Of a DNA stretch of 64,000 bases, positions 48,726-59,800 are shown one piece after another (position 1 is the stretch's first letter; each line of letters starts with the position of its first letter). Location: the NCBI RefSeq assembly GCF_000001735.4, contig NC_003070.9:1922001-1986000 (forward strand), given 5' to 3'. Origin of the DNA: Arabidopsis thaliana (lineage: Eukaryota > Streptophyta > Magnoliopsida > Brassicales > Brassicaceae). The notes beneath the pieces are model-generated. The model made no database searches. It was not told the origin of the DNA and worked only from the letters and a program-made list of their open reading frames with translations. A program made the position numbers and the translations under genes.

Positions 48726-51540
48726 ATGGAGCAAAGAGTGCAGCTCCGTGTTGGTACAATGGAAACCATATCCAATGAGGGAGATGTAGATAGAGAACAG
48801 GTTTTAGAGACTTTTGGTATTGAAAATGAGACCGGGAAGGAGACAAACGGCTCCAGAAGTTTTGATGTTGGTTACAGTTCCGGTGATACCCTTGAAACAT
48901 TGCCTAAAGCGTCAAAAGTAGATATCTCTCCTGCTGACGTGCTTAAAACACTCTTCTTTATACTTGTATGGTACACTTTCAGCACATTTCTGACTCTGTA
49001 AGTATGTCTTTGCGACTAACATTTTCTTTTTCTTCTTTTAATTCCATACAACTAGCATTTAATTTACTTGCTTATTTTCTAGGTACAACAAAACTCTCTT
49101 AGGAGATGATTTAGGGAAATTTCCTGCTCCCTTATTAATGAATACCATTCACTTTTCTATTCAAGCTGTTTTATCAAAGATGATAACATGGTATTGGTCG
49201 GGGAGATTTCAGCCTGATGTTACCATATCATGGAGAGACTATTTCGTTAGAGGTAAACTAACAAAACCAGGGCATTCCTTTAGCCATTACTTTCTACTTT
49301 ATTCTCACTACATAGTACTGAGAACTTTCTGCAATTTATGCAATGCAATTATCATCTACAGTATTTAGTGAGGACGAGAGGGGAAGATTTAGTGTGTTTT
49401 TTCTGTTTCAGTTTTTCGAAAGTTGAATATATTATATTTCCATAAACTGATTACCCACATGGCCTGTCCTTTCGCAGTTGTACCAACAGCGCTTGGAACT
49501 GCTATGGATATAAACCTAAGTAACGAGTCACTTGTCTTCATATCGGTTACATTTGCAACAATGGTTAGTTATTTTATATACTATGGTAGGTCTATGCAAC
49601 TTCTTTGGAATTTGCGGGTGAAACAAGGTGAGACTTGTCTAATGATATGCATGTGTTTTTTCCACTTGCAGTGCAAATCTGCAGCCCCAATATTTCTTCT
49701 TCTGTTTGCTTTTGCCTTCAGGTGCTTTATACATAACGATTAATTGTTTATTTTATCCTGATTTGTGCTTTACAATTTTTTGTACTCCATGTGTTATCCT
49801 GACACAATATTTCGCTGGTTAGGCTGGAGTCTCCAAGCCTGAAACTTTTTGGCATTATTTCAGTGATCTCAGCAGGAGTGTTGTTAACAGGTATGTTTTT
49901 CTTTGTCATTTATATTGCTTTGTACTCCGTTGTTCCTGGACCTGTTTGCTACAAAATCTATCTAGAAGTTTTTAGTTGAATTTTTTTTCCTAAATCAAAG
50001 CCATTAAACTTGTTATTTTCTCACCATCAGTTGCAAAGGAGACAGAATTTGAGTTTTGGGGTTTCGTTTTTGTCATGCTTGCTGCTGTCATGTCTGGTTT
50101 CCGCTGGTGTATGACGCAAGTTCTTTTGCAGGTATATTCTTTAACTCAGTTTTTAATTTCTGTTAAACCATACATTGGATCTTTATATATTAACTCTTTA
50201 CCTTTACTTTTTGTGGTTTTTGTCTTCCGATGTTTTGCTCCATTCTGACGACAACATGATGTGTAGAAAGAAACATTTGGTGGGTTCTGCTCTTGGTGTT
50301 TTCAAATCTATAATTGTCTTTCTTAGTTTCTTATAAGTCACAAGACCTAGAAATAAATTTATACTTGTTTTTGTTTTGTTTATCTAGGACTGAAAAATCC
50401 ATTCATATTCATGAGCTGTGTGGCACCAGTGATGGCTATAGCGACTGGTCTTCTTTCTCTCCTTCTGGATCCATGGAGTGAATTTAGAGACAACAAATAC
50501 TTTGATAGTGGAGCACATTTTGCTCGAACTTGTTTTTTGATGCTTTTTGGCGGAGCACTGGCTTTTTGTATGGTGAGCATTTACTAAACAATTTACAAAC
50601 CTTATGTAAGAGTGAACTTGTTTTGATAGGTGGAGGTTGAAGCATCTTATGAAACTCTAGTTTCGTATGTGATCAGTCTTCCATGCTCACTATTTAATAT
50701 TTTCTTTCAGGTTTTGACAGAGTATGTCCTTGTTTCCGTAACTAGTGCTGTAACCGTCACAATAGCGGGAGTTGTCAAAGAGGCTGTCACCATAGTGGTA
50801 TGTCCTATATTCATAAACTTTTTGGAATATCTAACTGATGAGGTCTAGCTTGTAAGTTCTACTTTCCTCGTATTCTTAAGCTAGAAAGTCTGAACTATAT
50901 TTGATTGAAACCTTGCGGTGATGTTCTAGACAAGGGACTGATATCTTAAGATGGTGAGATTATATTGGTCATATGCCATATAAATAGACACACCTGTTTG
51001 GAGTTTGCTTTCTAGAATGGATTATGAGTTCATGTCTGGCCTCTTAATAGACATACTCGATAAAACAGAACTAGTGTCTTTAGAACTGGCTTCTCATTCA
51101 CTATAGAATTTGCTTAAACTACATGTCCCTGCCTCCAGAAGAATTTTGTATCAGTGCTGCTGCTGATATATTTGGGGATGTAAAATCTTCATTGTGTTGT
51201 TCTTTGACTCTGTGCAAAACAGGTTGCAGTGTTTTACTTCCATGACGAATTTACGTGGCTGAAAGGTGTGGGTCTGATGATCATTATGGTTGGTGTCAGT
51301 TTGTTCAACTGGTACAAGTAAGTAACTCTTGCTTGTTTAAACATCTAATATGCTGAGAAATGAATACAATGTCAAATTTGTATATTGGAACCGAACGGTG
51401 TATGCTTTTGATGTCTTGTCAGATATGATAAACTACAAAAGGGGCACAAAACAGAGGAAGAGAAGCAGTTACAAGCTCCAAGTCAGACTGGAAAATATGT
51501 GATTCTTGATGAGATGGATGATCAAGAAAATAGTCCCTAA
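48726..51540 (+). CDS. Triose-phosphate/nucleotide-sugar transporter family protein (DMT fold)
   Basis: Membrane transporter of the TPT/NST group, 414 aa (At1g06470). Eleven exons: 48726-48997, 49083-49252, 49478-49563, 49672-49721, 49823-49890, 50031-50131, 50267-50279, 50388-50572, 50711-50797, 51223-51317, 51423-51540. A soluble N-terminus of about 68 residues, rich in Glu, Gly and Ser, precedes about ten hydrophobic helices, starting LKTLFFILVWYTFSTFLTL and ending KGVGLMIIMVGVSLFNWYK. The EFEFWGFVFVMLAAVMSGFR and SAVTVTIAGVVKEAVTIV segments are typical of the family. The C-terminal tail is charged and cytosolic. Exon 7 is only 13 nt, a microexon supported by frame on both sides. Substrate and compartment (Golgi/ER likely) are unknown. 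Confidence 0.92.
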
Positions 51541-51991
51541 GAATTATTTTTGATACATTCACATGATATGGTAAACCCCCTTTTAGGCTGGTACATCCGT
51601 AATGTGGAAGCATGTGGACCTTCCTTGAGAAAAAGACTATAACATACTTTTAAGGCAGATGAATTGGAAACTTTGATGTTTCCCTGCCTTACAAAAATGA
51701 TAGAAGAACATAACCATTTCAACAAATTTTAAAGGGAAAAAGTTAGTAGTGGCTGCAAATTTGGTCCAATTTCACATGTCTTTTGTACCCATGTTATTGA
51801 GAGTGTCGTCTCTGTTATCATCTTCTGAAGAAATTGAATAACAGAGTCTAACATTATAATGTAGAACTACAAGATGGAATGATCAGATTACATATAAGCT
51901 TATTTGTATAAAACTGAGACTAACACTAAACCCCATAAGAGAGGAAGTATGAATTGGAAAGAATAATATAATGAGAGAAACAAAAATTGGA
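51541..51991. other. Convergent 3' region
   Basis: 3' UTRs of the transporter gene (plus) and the small membrane-protein gene (minus). Nothing else visible. Confidence 0.5.
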
Positions 51992-52273
51992 TCAAATGTG
52001 GCATCCACAACAGAGGTAGAAGAAGCAGAGCGTGGAAACGAGAACGAAAGCTTCAACTACATACATGACCTTGTAAACTACTCCGTCTACTATCTCTGTC
52101 AGCATTATTATCTCAACTCGCTTCCACTTCGCCGACGAAGACGAAGACGAAGACGACGTTGAAAACAGATTCCTTAATCGCTGCCATGTCTGTGTTTCTT
52201 TAGCCGTCACTTGTTCCTCCTCTTGTTGCAGCTTCTTCTTCTTCAGCGACGCCCACTTCTTCATAACTCCCAT
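51992..52273 (-). CDS. Small plant protein with one C-terminal membrane segment
   Basis: 93-aa single-exon protein at the position of At1g06475. The N-terminal part is basic and charged (MKKWASLKKKKLQQEEEQ), then comes a run of Ser residues written by alternating TCG/TCT codons (52127-52160 region), then a hydrophobic C-terminal helix, AFVLVSTLCFFYLCCGCHI, rich in Cys. It looks like a tail-anchored or single-pass protein. I recognise no family. The ATG sits just after a CT-repeat (52285-52302 on the plus strand, GA on the coding strand), a usual plant leader feature. Function unknown. Confidence 0.72.
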   Translation of the reverse strand: MGVMKKWASLKKKKLQQEEEQVTAKETQTWQRLRNLFSTSSSSSSSSAKWKRVEIIMLTEIVDGVVYKVMYVVEAFVLVSTLCFFYLCCGCHI

Positions 52274-53441
52274 TGTCTACCTCTCTCTCTCTCTCTCTCT
52301 ACTACAGAGTCATGTCACGGTGCAGCATTCTTATACTGTGTGGAGAAGAGACGGGGCAATTTTGTGAATAGGTCAGAGAAGGAGAGGGTACTATTGCCAA
52401 ATGTGACTAAGAAAGGAATGAGATGCCCTTTAACCTTTTTCTTCGGGAAAGTAAAGTATAGCTGGCGAGAGGTGTGGAACCGTGGAAGGTGAGCAGGGTT
52501 ATTTTCGGTATTACAATAAGATTTTTTTTTGTTTTATAAAAGCAGTCCAGCAGTTTCGCTTTTTTCCAGATAGATCCACTAACGGTCGTTTCTCTCACAT
52601 TGCTACTACAAATGTCACACTTTTTATGAAATATTAATATATGGAACATATATTAATTCATGTAATGATGTAGTGTCGTAAGGAATTGTTTTTTTGTTGA
52701 TGCAGAACAGCTTGTCAAATTTAGTTCTGAGATAATGAAAGGGAACCTAGTAATTGTCTCTATCAACATTCTGTAACATTACAAAGAGAGCCGTTCTTTT
52801 GAGCAATCATGCTTTTTTTTTTTTTTTTTTTTTTTCCACTTGAGCAATCATGCTTTTACCTTTTTTAAAAGATCAATCGAGAGTTATGTAAATTACATCG
52901 TACATTTTCTTTGTTATATACATGTGTAGTTTTGTGTAGAAATAATATATTATATCTTTTCAATTTTATAATGTTGGACTAAAGATTTAGATTTGACAAG
53001 ACCGTAACAGTTTCATGTCACTGTGGACTTATGTGTAGACTATTTTTTTACTGAATTCTATATAGTACTTTGATTTTACAATCAACTAGATTATAAAGCA
53101 CAGACATTAATATTTTGTATAAATTAAATTGTATACTTTATTTGAATTATATAAAAAATAGTATAGTATAAAAGTGATGCCATAATATTTTTCAATGTTT
53201 TTACTATTTGGATATAATGCTGCATTGGATTGACTTTGTTTAAAAATGTTATTTTTATAATAAATATAACATATGTAGTTTTAAGTAAATGTATAAAATT
53301 TGTATACAAGTTGTTTTGGTAAGAAACATGTTTCCTTTGTATTAGAGGATCTAATTTTTGGCCTAACTTAAAATTAGTCTATGTATACTATTTTGATTAC
53401 ATTTGTGGACCTAATTGGGCCCTATATTAGATTATCTTTGA
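52274..53441. other. AT-rich spacer with poly(T) insertion
   Basis: Promoter of the small membrane-protein gene (to about 52500), then AT-rich DNA. A 23-base poly(T) tract sits inside an 18-bp direct repeat at 52799-52857. No gene supported. Confidence 0.5.
52799..52857. repeat. Poly(T) insertion between 18-bp direct repeats
   Basis: TTGAGCAATCATGCTTTT occurs exactly at 52799-52816 and 52840-52857; between them are T19 and CCAC. It has the same shape as the structure at 19854-19914: a target-site-like duplication around an insertion that is nearly all poly(A) tail in minus orientation. Confidence 0.6.
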
Positions 53442-54061
53442 TAGGGCTGACGAAAAAACGGACCCGATAACCAACCCAATACCCGAACCAAAAAACCAGG
53501 TTAGAGCAGGTTAGAATTTTAGGAAATTTCCTTATTGGGTAGAGTTTTAGTAAACCCGTGGATATCCGATTGGTCCAGAAATTACCCGTTATCCAAAAAG
53601 GTACTCAAAAACCGAAACATTAATTTAATATCCAAAATATTAATTATATTTAATCGTAATATAATCTAATTATCTAAGATTATAATTATAAATCTAAATA
53701 TGTCAATTAATTTTGGACCTAAATATCCAAAACAACTAAACTATTCAAAAATTATTTGTTATGTTTGTCAAAATTTAGTAAAATATATTCAAATATAATT
53801 AAATTTATTAAAACTTAAAATTTAAAAGTTTTTTTGGTTTGAAGACCCGCTATCTAAATACAAAATACCGTTTCTATTTTTTTGGGTATTTTTAGGGCCT
53901 GAAACTTTTTATCAAAACTGACCCGAATCCAACTGGACCCGACCCGAACCAGAACCGAATATTTAGAATTATTCTATTGGGTAGTAAATCATATACCCAT
54001 TAATCCCAAACCCGAATGGTTCTACCCGAACTCGAATAGATTACTCATATGCCCAGCCCTA
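53442..54061. mobile_element. hAT-like non-autonomous element (MITE-like)
   Basis: A 620-bp non-coding element with short perfect terminal inverted repeats TAGGGCTG (53442) and CAGCCCTA (ending 54061). It is flanked by ATCTTTGA and TTCTCTGA, which match at six of eight positions, as expected for an old 8-bp hAT target duplication. Both ends contain CCCGAACC/ACCCGA-type subterminal repeats in opposite orientation (e.g. near 53461-53500 and 53921-53960), typical of transposase binding regions. No coding capacity. Confidence 0.65.
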
Positions 54062-56083
54062 TTCTCTGATTTAATTATCTAAAAACTCCCAAAAAAACAT
54101 ATGTTTTGCTGACTACTTTTTATTCGAAAAATTTTACATCCTCTTCTGCCAAAATCATTTCATAAGACATCCCAAAACCCTTGGAATAATGATTCCATGA
54201 ATGAAAAATCCTAATTTGAATATACCAAAAAGTTTTGAAAGGTTTTAAGTTTTTGATAGGTGTGTATGTGGGAAGGTATAGACATCGTGATGATAATCTG
54301 CTTATTTATAATTTTAACCTGCAGTATATCGCAGATAGGCTTATATTTTAGTTAAACTAAAAACTTTTATTGTAAAGATGATTATAAATATATGATATTA
54401 TTTTATTTGATTTTAAATGTATAGTAAACTGCGAGTTGTATATATTTTGTTGATATTATTTACATTGTTTAGTGTTTAAAATTATACACTTGTATTTTAA
54501 GTGTTAATTTTAGAGTTTCACCTGTAGTATACCATCTTGTATTAATATCGATCTAAACCCGTCCATTCTAGAATTTTCCAGCTTGTATTAAAAATTGAAT
54601 CACATCATACACATAAAAAAAACTAATATGTTATGAATTATTGTAGTATATAAGATTATAAATTTTCAAAATAATATGTATGAAATTGAATATAAATATT
54701 CAAATTATGACCCAATACTCAGTAGAAAGTTTTTTTAAATCTATTTTTGACCCGTTATAATATTTTTTCATGTATTGAACAGTTTCTATTTGTTTTTAAA
54801 AATTCAAATTATGGCATATGCGAAAAAACTCTAATTATGTTTTTATAACGATGATATTATTTTTTCGCAAAAATAGAATCATATAAAGATGAGAGGTGAA
54901 CTATAATAATTCCCAAAAAAATTAATATGATAATTAAGATATCAAATCTAATTTGTTGATTTTAATTGGTTACTTTTTTGGAAATTTATAATGTATTTCG
55001 TTTTTTAATTAAATTTAATTAATTAAATTAGTATTTGACTTTTTAATTCTTAAGGGAATGAATTAATTTATTATTTAAAATTTTATTTCTAATGACATAC
55101 TTATGTAATTACTTACAAAAAATAAGGTTATATTTAAAATGTATTTCCCAAATAATATAGTAGGATTTTAGATTTTATAAGAAGATGTTAAACCGTTATT
55201 CTTGCGAGTAAAACAGAAGAGGCCGAACTAAAGATTTTTTTAACGTTGACGCAGCTTATCAAGTTTCTATACTCTCCGACAAAATTGGTATTTAAGAGGA
55301 AATATATTTAAAAATAAAAAAAAATCAAGTAGATCTTGTATGATCTGATTCTGATCTAATATCTACGGCTACCAGCACAACGACAACCATATATCTTGAC
55401 TCTTTCACCACTTAGTTTTGTAACTTGTATTGCCCCGACGCATGGACACATATGTATATATATGATCATGAGTTTTTATATCGCCATGCTCATTCGTTTG
55501 ATTGTAAAGTTACGGGGATATGATATTACTAGTAGGGGATACGATAATATTCCAACTATTATTAACTTAATGTTTTACGTCAATTAGTCACGCCGTACGC
55601 AATAATAATAATAATAATAAGTTGAAGTAGCTGGAAACAAACAATAAAAAGGTTGAGAAGAAGTCAAAGTAGCTGGAAACAAAATCTGACCGTTAAGAAA
55701 GTTGATTTGTCCAGATAATGATAATTGGTTAAGCCTGCCAAGGGACTCATTAGAATAGTTTAGTGTTATCATCACACGTTATTTTTTCTTTCGTTTTGAA
55801 GTATTCTTGAGAATCCAGTTCAGAATCCTAGACCAATTGCCAAAAAAAAAAAGAGATGTAAAACTGTGAAAATGGAATGTAAGGGTACAAATATGAAATG
55901 TCAACTATGCAAAATGTGGAACTGTTCAGAACAGGTTTGTATATCGTTTTAAGCAAGGAATGATATGATGTGAAATAGTTACGTTGTTGTTACATTCATA
56001 AACTAATGGGTCGGGAATTTATACTTGATACTCTCATGTGCCTCCAAGTTCTTTATGCCGATACCTAATACGAATAACACGAA
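54062..56083. other. AT-rich gene-free spacer
   Basis: Strongly AT-rich with no supported gene. An (AAT)n microsatellite occupies 55600-55620, and AGTAGCTGGAAACAAA occurs twice (about 55626 and 55667). An open frame at 55396-55587 shows no family signature. The last 100 bp precede the tRNA gene. Confidence 0.5.
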
Positions 56084-56157
56084 GGCCCATTAGCTCAGTT
56101 GGTTAGAGCGTCGTGCTAATAACGCGAAGGTCGCAGGTTCGAAACCTGCATGGGCCA
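56084..56157 (+). tRNA. tRNA-Ile (anticodon AAU)
   Basis: A complete cloverleaf: acceptor GGCCCAT/ATGGGCC pairs perfectly, the D-arm holds box A (TAGCTCAGTTGG), the anticodon loop reads CTAATAA with anticodon AAT (AAU in RNA), and the T-arm GCAGG-TTCGAAA-CCTGC is perfect and contains box B. Discriminator base A. No intron. A T-run follows. Position fits the tRNA locus before CALS7. Confidence 0.97.
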
Positions 56158-56171
56158 TATGTCTTCTTACC

Positions 56172-56181
56172 TTTTTTTTTT
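56172..56181 (+). terminator. Pol III terminator of tRNA-Ile
   Basis: Ten consecutive T residues on the coding strand begin 15 bp after the tRNA 3' end, a standard RNA polymerase III stop. Confidence 0.8.
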
Positions 56182-56761
56182 ATTACCTTAATCTTAAGAA
56201 CCCATGGGCCAGTAGGTGGCCCAACTAAGAGTTGCTGATTTCCGTGTCGTTGTGTAAACATAATAGTGTCACGTTGTTAATTAGTAAAAACGTAAAACGT
56301 CATGTAGTCTAGATTCCCTATAGCCGTTGCGTAGCCGTCCCAAAGCTCCGTTTCGACTTCACAGAGAAGCAATTCTCCAGACTTTCCCGGGGAAAAAAAA
56401 TCCCGGAAAATCTCGTAAAGGAGAATAAGGGATTCAAAAACCTCGTCCTGGGTTTGCTTTCGTACCTATTTATGGAAAAAGTCACAGCTCAAAAGCGAGC
56501 GAGTGAAAGAAAGAAAAATCAATTCTTTTATTCTGAGTGTAAAGGAAGAAGACACAAATCGAGAAATCAATTTTTTAGAATATCTCCTTTAGCATTCCTT
56601 TCTTCCTCGTAGAGCAATCGCATAACCCTAAAGCCCACTCCACGAATCTAAGCTCCTGTTCCCGCTTCACTTTCCTCTGCACACATGTATATATCCACAA
56701 AAAGGGGGAAGAAGAAGATGGGTTTTATCGATTCTTCGGAATTTGAAATTGATCAGCTATT
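56182..56761. promoter_or_regulatory. CALS7 promoter and leader
   Basis: Spacer between the tRNA and CALS7. The leader probably starts after about 56340. An ATG at 56685 (and a second in the same frame at 56718) opens an upstream ORF that runs past the CALS7 start in another frame. Confidence 0.5.
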
Positions 56762-56846
56762 ATGGCGAGTACTAGTAGTGGTGGAAGAGGCGAAGATGGG
56801 CGGCCGCCGCAAATGCAGCCAGTTCGGTCTATGTCTCGGAAGATGA
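56685..56846 (+). other. Upstream ORF overlapping the CALS7 start
   Basis: 53 codons from ATG 56685 to TGA 56844-56846, in a different frame from CALS7 (ATG 56762). Codes MYISTKRGKKKMGF at its start. If it lies in the mRNA, ribosomes starting here would miss the CALS7 ATG. Whether transcription starts upstream of 56685 is unknown. Confidence 0.4.
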
Positions 56847-59800
56847 CACGAGCTGGTACGATGATGATTGAGCATCCTAATGAAGATGAAAGACCAATTG
56901 ACAGCGAGCTTGTTCCTTCTTCTCTCGCTTCCATTGCTCCTATTCTTCGAGTTGCTAATGATATTGACCAAGATAACGCAAGGGTTGCTTACCTTTGTAT
57001 GATATCTCTCAAACCTTTTCGATTTTGTGATGTGGAGTGTGGCTGTGAATGAGTATATCAAGATTCTCACTTCACTTTTGTTAGGTCGCTTCCATGCATT
57101 TGAGAAGGCTCATCGAATGGATCCAACATCAAGCGGACGAGGCGTTCGTCAATTTAAGACTTATCTATTGCACAAGCTAGAGGAGGTTAATTGATTACAT
57201 GATTTCGCATACTTTTTTTTTTTTCTCTCTCTTTGATGAATTGGAGTACGCAGATAAACAAGGTTTACATTTGGATGTATCTTGAGATAGTAGTTCTTGA
57301 ATTTTTGTTTTTTCTCTTTAGGAGGAAGAGATTACAGAACATATGTTGGCGAAGAGTGACCCAAGAGAAATTCAGCTCTACTATCAGACGTTCTATGAGA
57401 ATAATATACAAGATGGAGAAGGGAAAAAGACACCGTGAGATCTCTTCTTAATATTTTGTAATCGTTACATGATAAAGATTTAAATGATGGTCTCCTAACT
57501 CTTTTGCTTCTGTCGATTTTGTCATTACAGGGAGGAGATGGCCAAGCTTTACCAGATAGCGACAGTCTTGTATGATGTTTTAAAGACAGTGGTTCCTCAA
57601 GCAAGAATTGACGACAAGGTTGATTAGTGTTCCCTTACAATCTGATCATAAATTTTCCTGAAGAGGGTAATTGTGTCACTTGACATCTTGCTGGTGTTTG
57701 AATGTAGACCCTTAGGTATGCCAAAGAAGTTGAAAGAAAGAAAGAACAGTATGAACACTACAACATTCTTCCGCTGTACGCTTTAGGGGCTAAAACTGCA
57801 GTAATGGAACTCCCTGAGGTTGCATGTGCAAATTTTGCCTACTTTACTTGTTCATCATTTTGAACTCTCACTGACATTTTTGCCCAATGTAATTTAGATT
57901 AAGGCGGCAATTCTTGCTGTCTGCAATGTGGACAATCTTCCTCGACCAAGATTCCATTCAGCCTCAGCTAACCTGGATGAAGTGGATAGAGAAAGAGGCA
58001 GATCTTTTAATGATATTCTCGAGTGGCTTGCTTTGGTTTTCGGTTTTCAGGTAACTTTCAAGTTTGTTTCTTTGCTACTTTTTCTTTAAAAGTTTCTATT
58101 CCATAAAATATGTCTTGATTAGTCTTCCTATTTTCATGGTGAAAGCGAGGAAATGTAGCTAATCAGAGGGAGCATCTTATACTGCTACTTGCCAACATCG
58201 ATGTGAGGAAGAGGGATCTCGAGAATTATGTCGAGGTAAATTTGTGTACTTCGTGGGCTTCCTTCTCTTGAGGATATTACAACTATTTACTAACTTCAAG
58301 GAAAAATATAGATAAAGCCTAGCACCGTGCGGAAATTGATGGAAAAATACTTCAAGAATTACAATTCATGGTGCAAGTATTTGCGGTGTGACTCATATTT
58401 GAGGTATCACTTCTCTTCGATATATCAAGTTATTAACTTCTGAGTAATTATAGAAAAAAAAAGCTTCCCTCGCATTTCTTCTACTCTAATATGTATGTAT
58501 GTTAATGGATGGTTTTCCTATTGGCAGGTTTCCTGCAGGTTGTGATAAGCAACAACTGAGCCTTCTGTATATCGGCCTTTATCTTCTCATATGGGGAGAA
58601 GCATCAAATGTCCGCTTCATGCCTGAATGCCTTTGCTACATTTTCCACAATGTAGGTTTTCCAAGTTCAACGTTCTTCATTTCCTCTTATTTGTTTCCAC
58701 ACACAAATAACAACGCACACACTAATTTATGTGTACTTATGTTTTTGAGGAACCTCCTTATAGTATAAATACATAAGTAACAATGTTGTTTTCTTAAATT
58801 TTCCTGTGAAGATGGCCAATGAAGTCCATGGAATTCTGTTTGGCAATGTGTACCCTGTAACTGGGGACACATATGAGGCAGGTGCACCGGACGAAGAAGC
58901 ATTCTTAAGGAATGTTATAACACCAATCTACCAGGTCTTACGCAAGGTACGTAACTTTCTGAAGCAGTTTTGTTTTTTTCCCTTGCTTTTTGATTCTTTC
59001 TGCTAAGAAAACCGCTTCGTTTGTGAGAAAAGGAAGTCAGGAGAAACAAAAATGGAAAGGCAAGCCATTCAAAATGGAGAAACTATGATGATCTGAATGA
59101 GTACTTTTGGTGAGTTTTCTTTGATTTGCCATTATATGTATCAGTCAGTCAAGTGTTACTATCTGAGCACATTCATTTTACTTTTTCAGGGATAAGAGGT
59201 GTTTTAGGCTGAAATGGCCAATGAACTTTAAGGCAGATTTTTTCATCCACACTGATGAGATCTCGCAAGTTCCGAATCAGGTCTTTATCTTTATCTTTAA
59301 TGTAGACTTTTTCATTACCTTGGAAATATTTGATAGAATGAATATCCTTTTCTTTTCAAATACTTACTTGCGTCGATTATCATCTTTTATTGAACCCAGT
59401 ATATTTTTGTTTCATCCTTTATGAGGGTTACCAATGCATTTTATTAACTGCAGAGACATGACCAAGTGTCTCATGGAAAAAGGAAACCTAAAACTAATTT
59501 TGTTGAAGCTCGCACGTTTTGGAACCTCTATCGAAGTTTCGACCGAATGTGGATGTTCCTTGTATTGTCTCTACAGGTAGGATTCTGAATTAGAATTCTC
59601 ACTCAACTTCTGTTCTGTTACATAATAAAACGTATGTAATAATTCTATGATTTTTCAGACTATGATAATAGTTGCATGGCACCCGTCAGGATCTATTCTT
59701 GCCATTTTTACTGAGGATGTCTTTAGAAACGTGTTGACCATTTTCATAACTTCAGCTTTTCTCAATCTTCTACAAGGTAACTTCTAGTCCGTTTCAGTTT

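Noticed and set aside
52211-52492. 93-aa plus-strand frame with Leu-rich start
   Set aside because: Antisense to the 5' end and promoter of the small membrane-protein gene; the Leu run mirrors its Lys/Gln codons.
55600-55620. (AAT)n tract as a CRISPR-like or regulatory array
   Set aside because: It is a plain trinucleotide microsatellite with no spacers.
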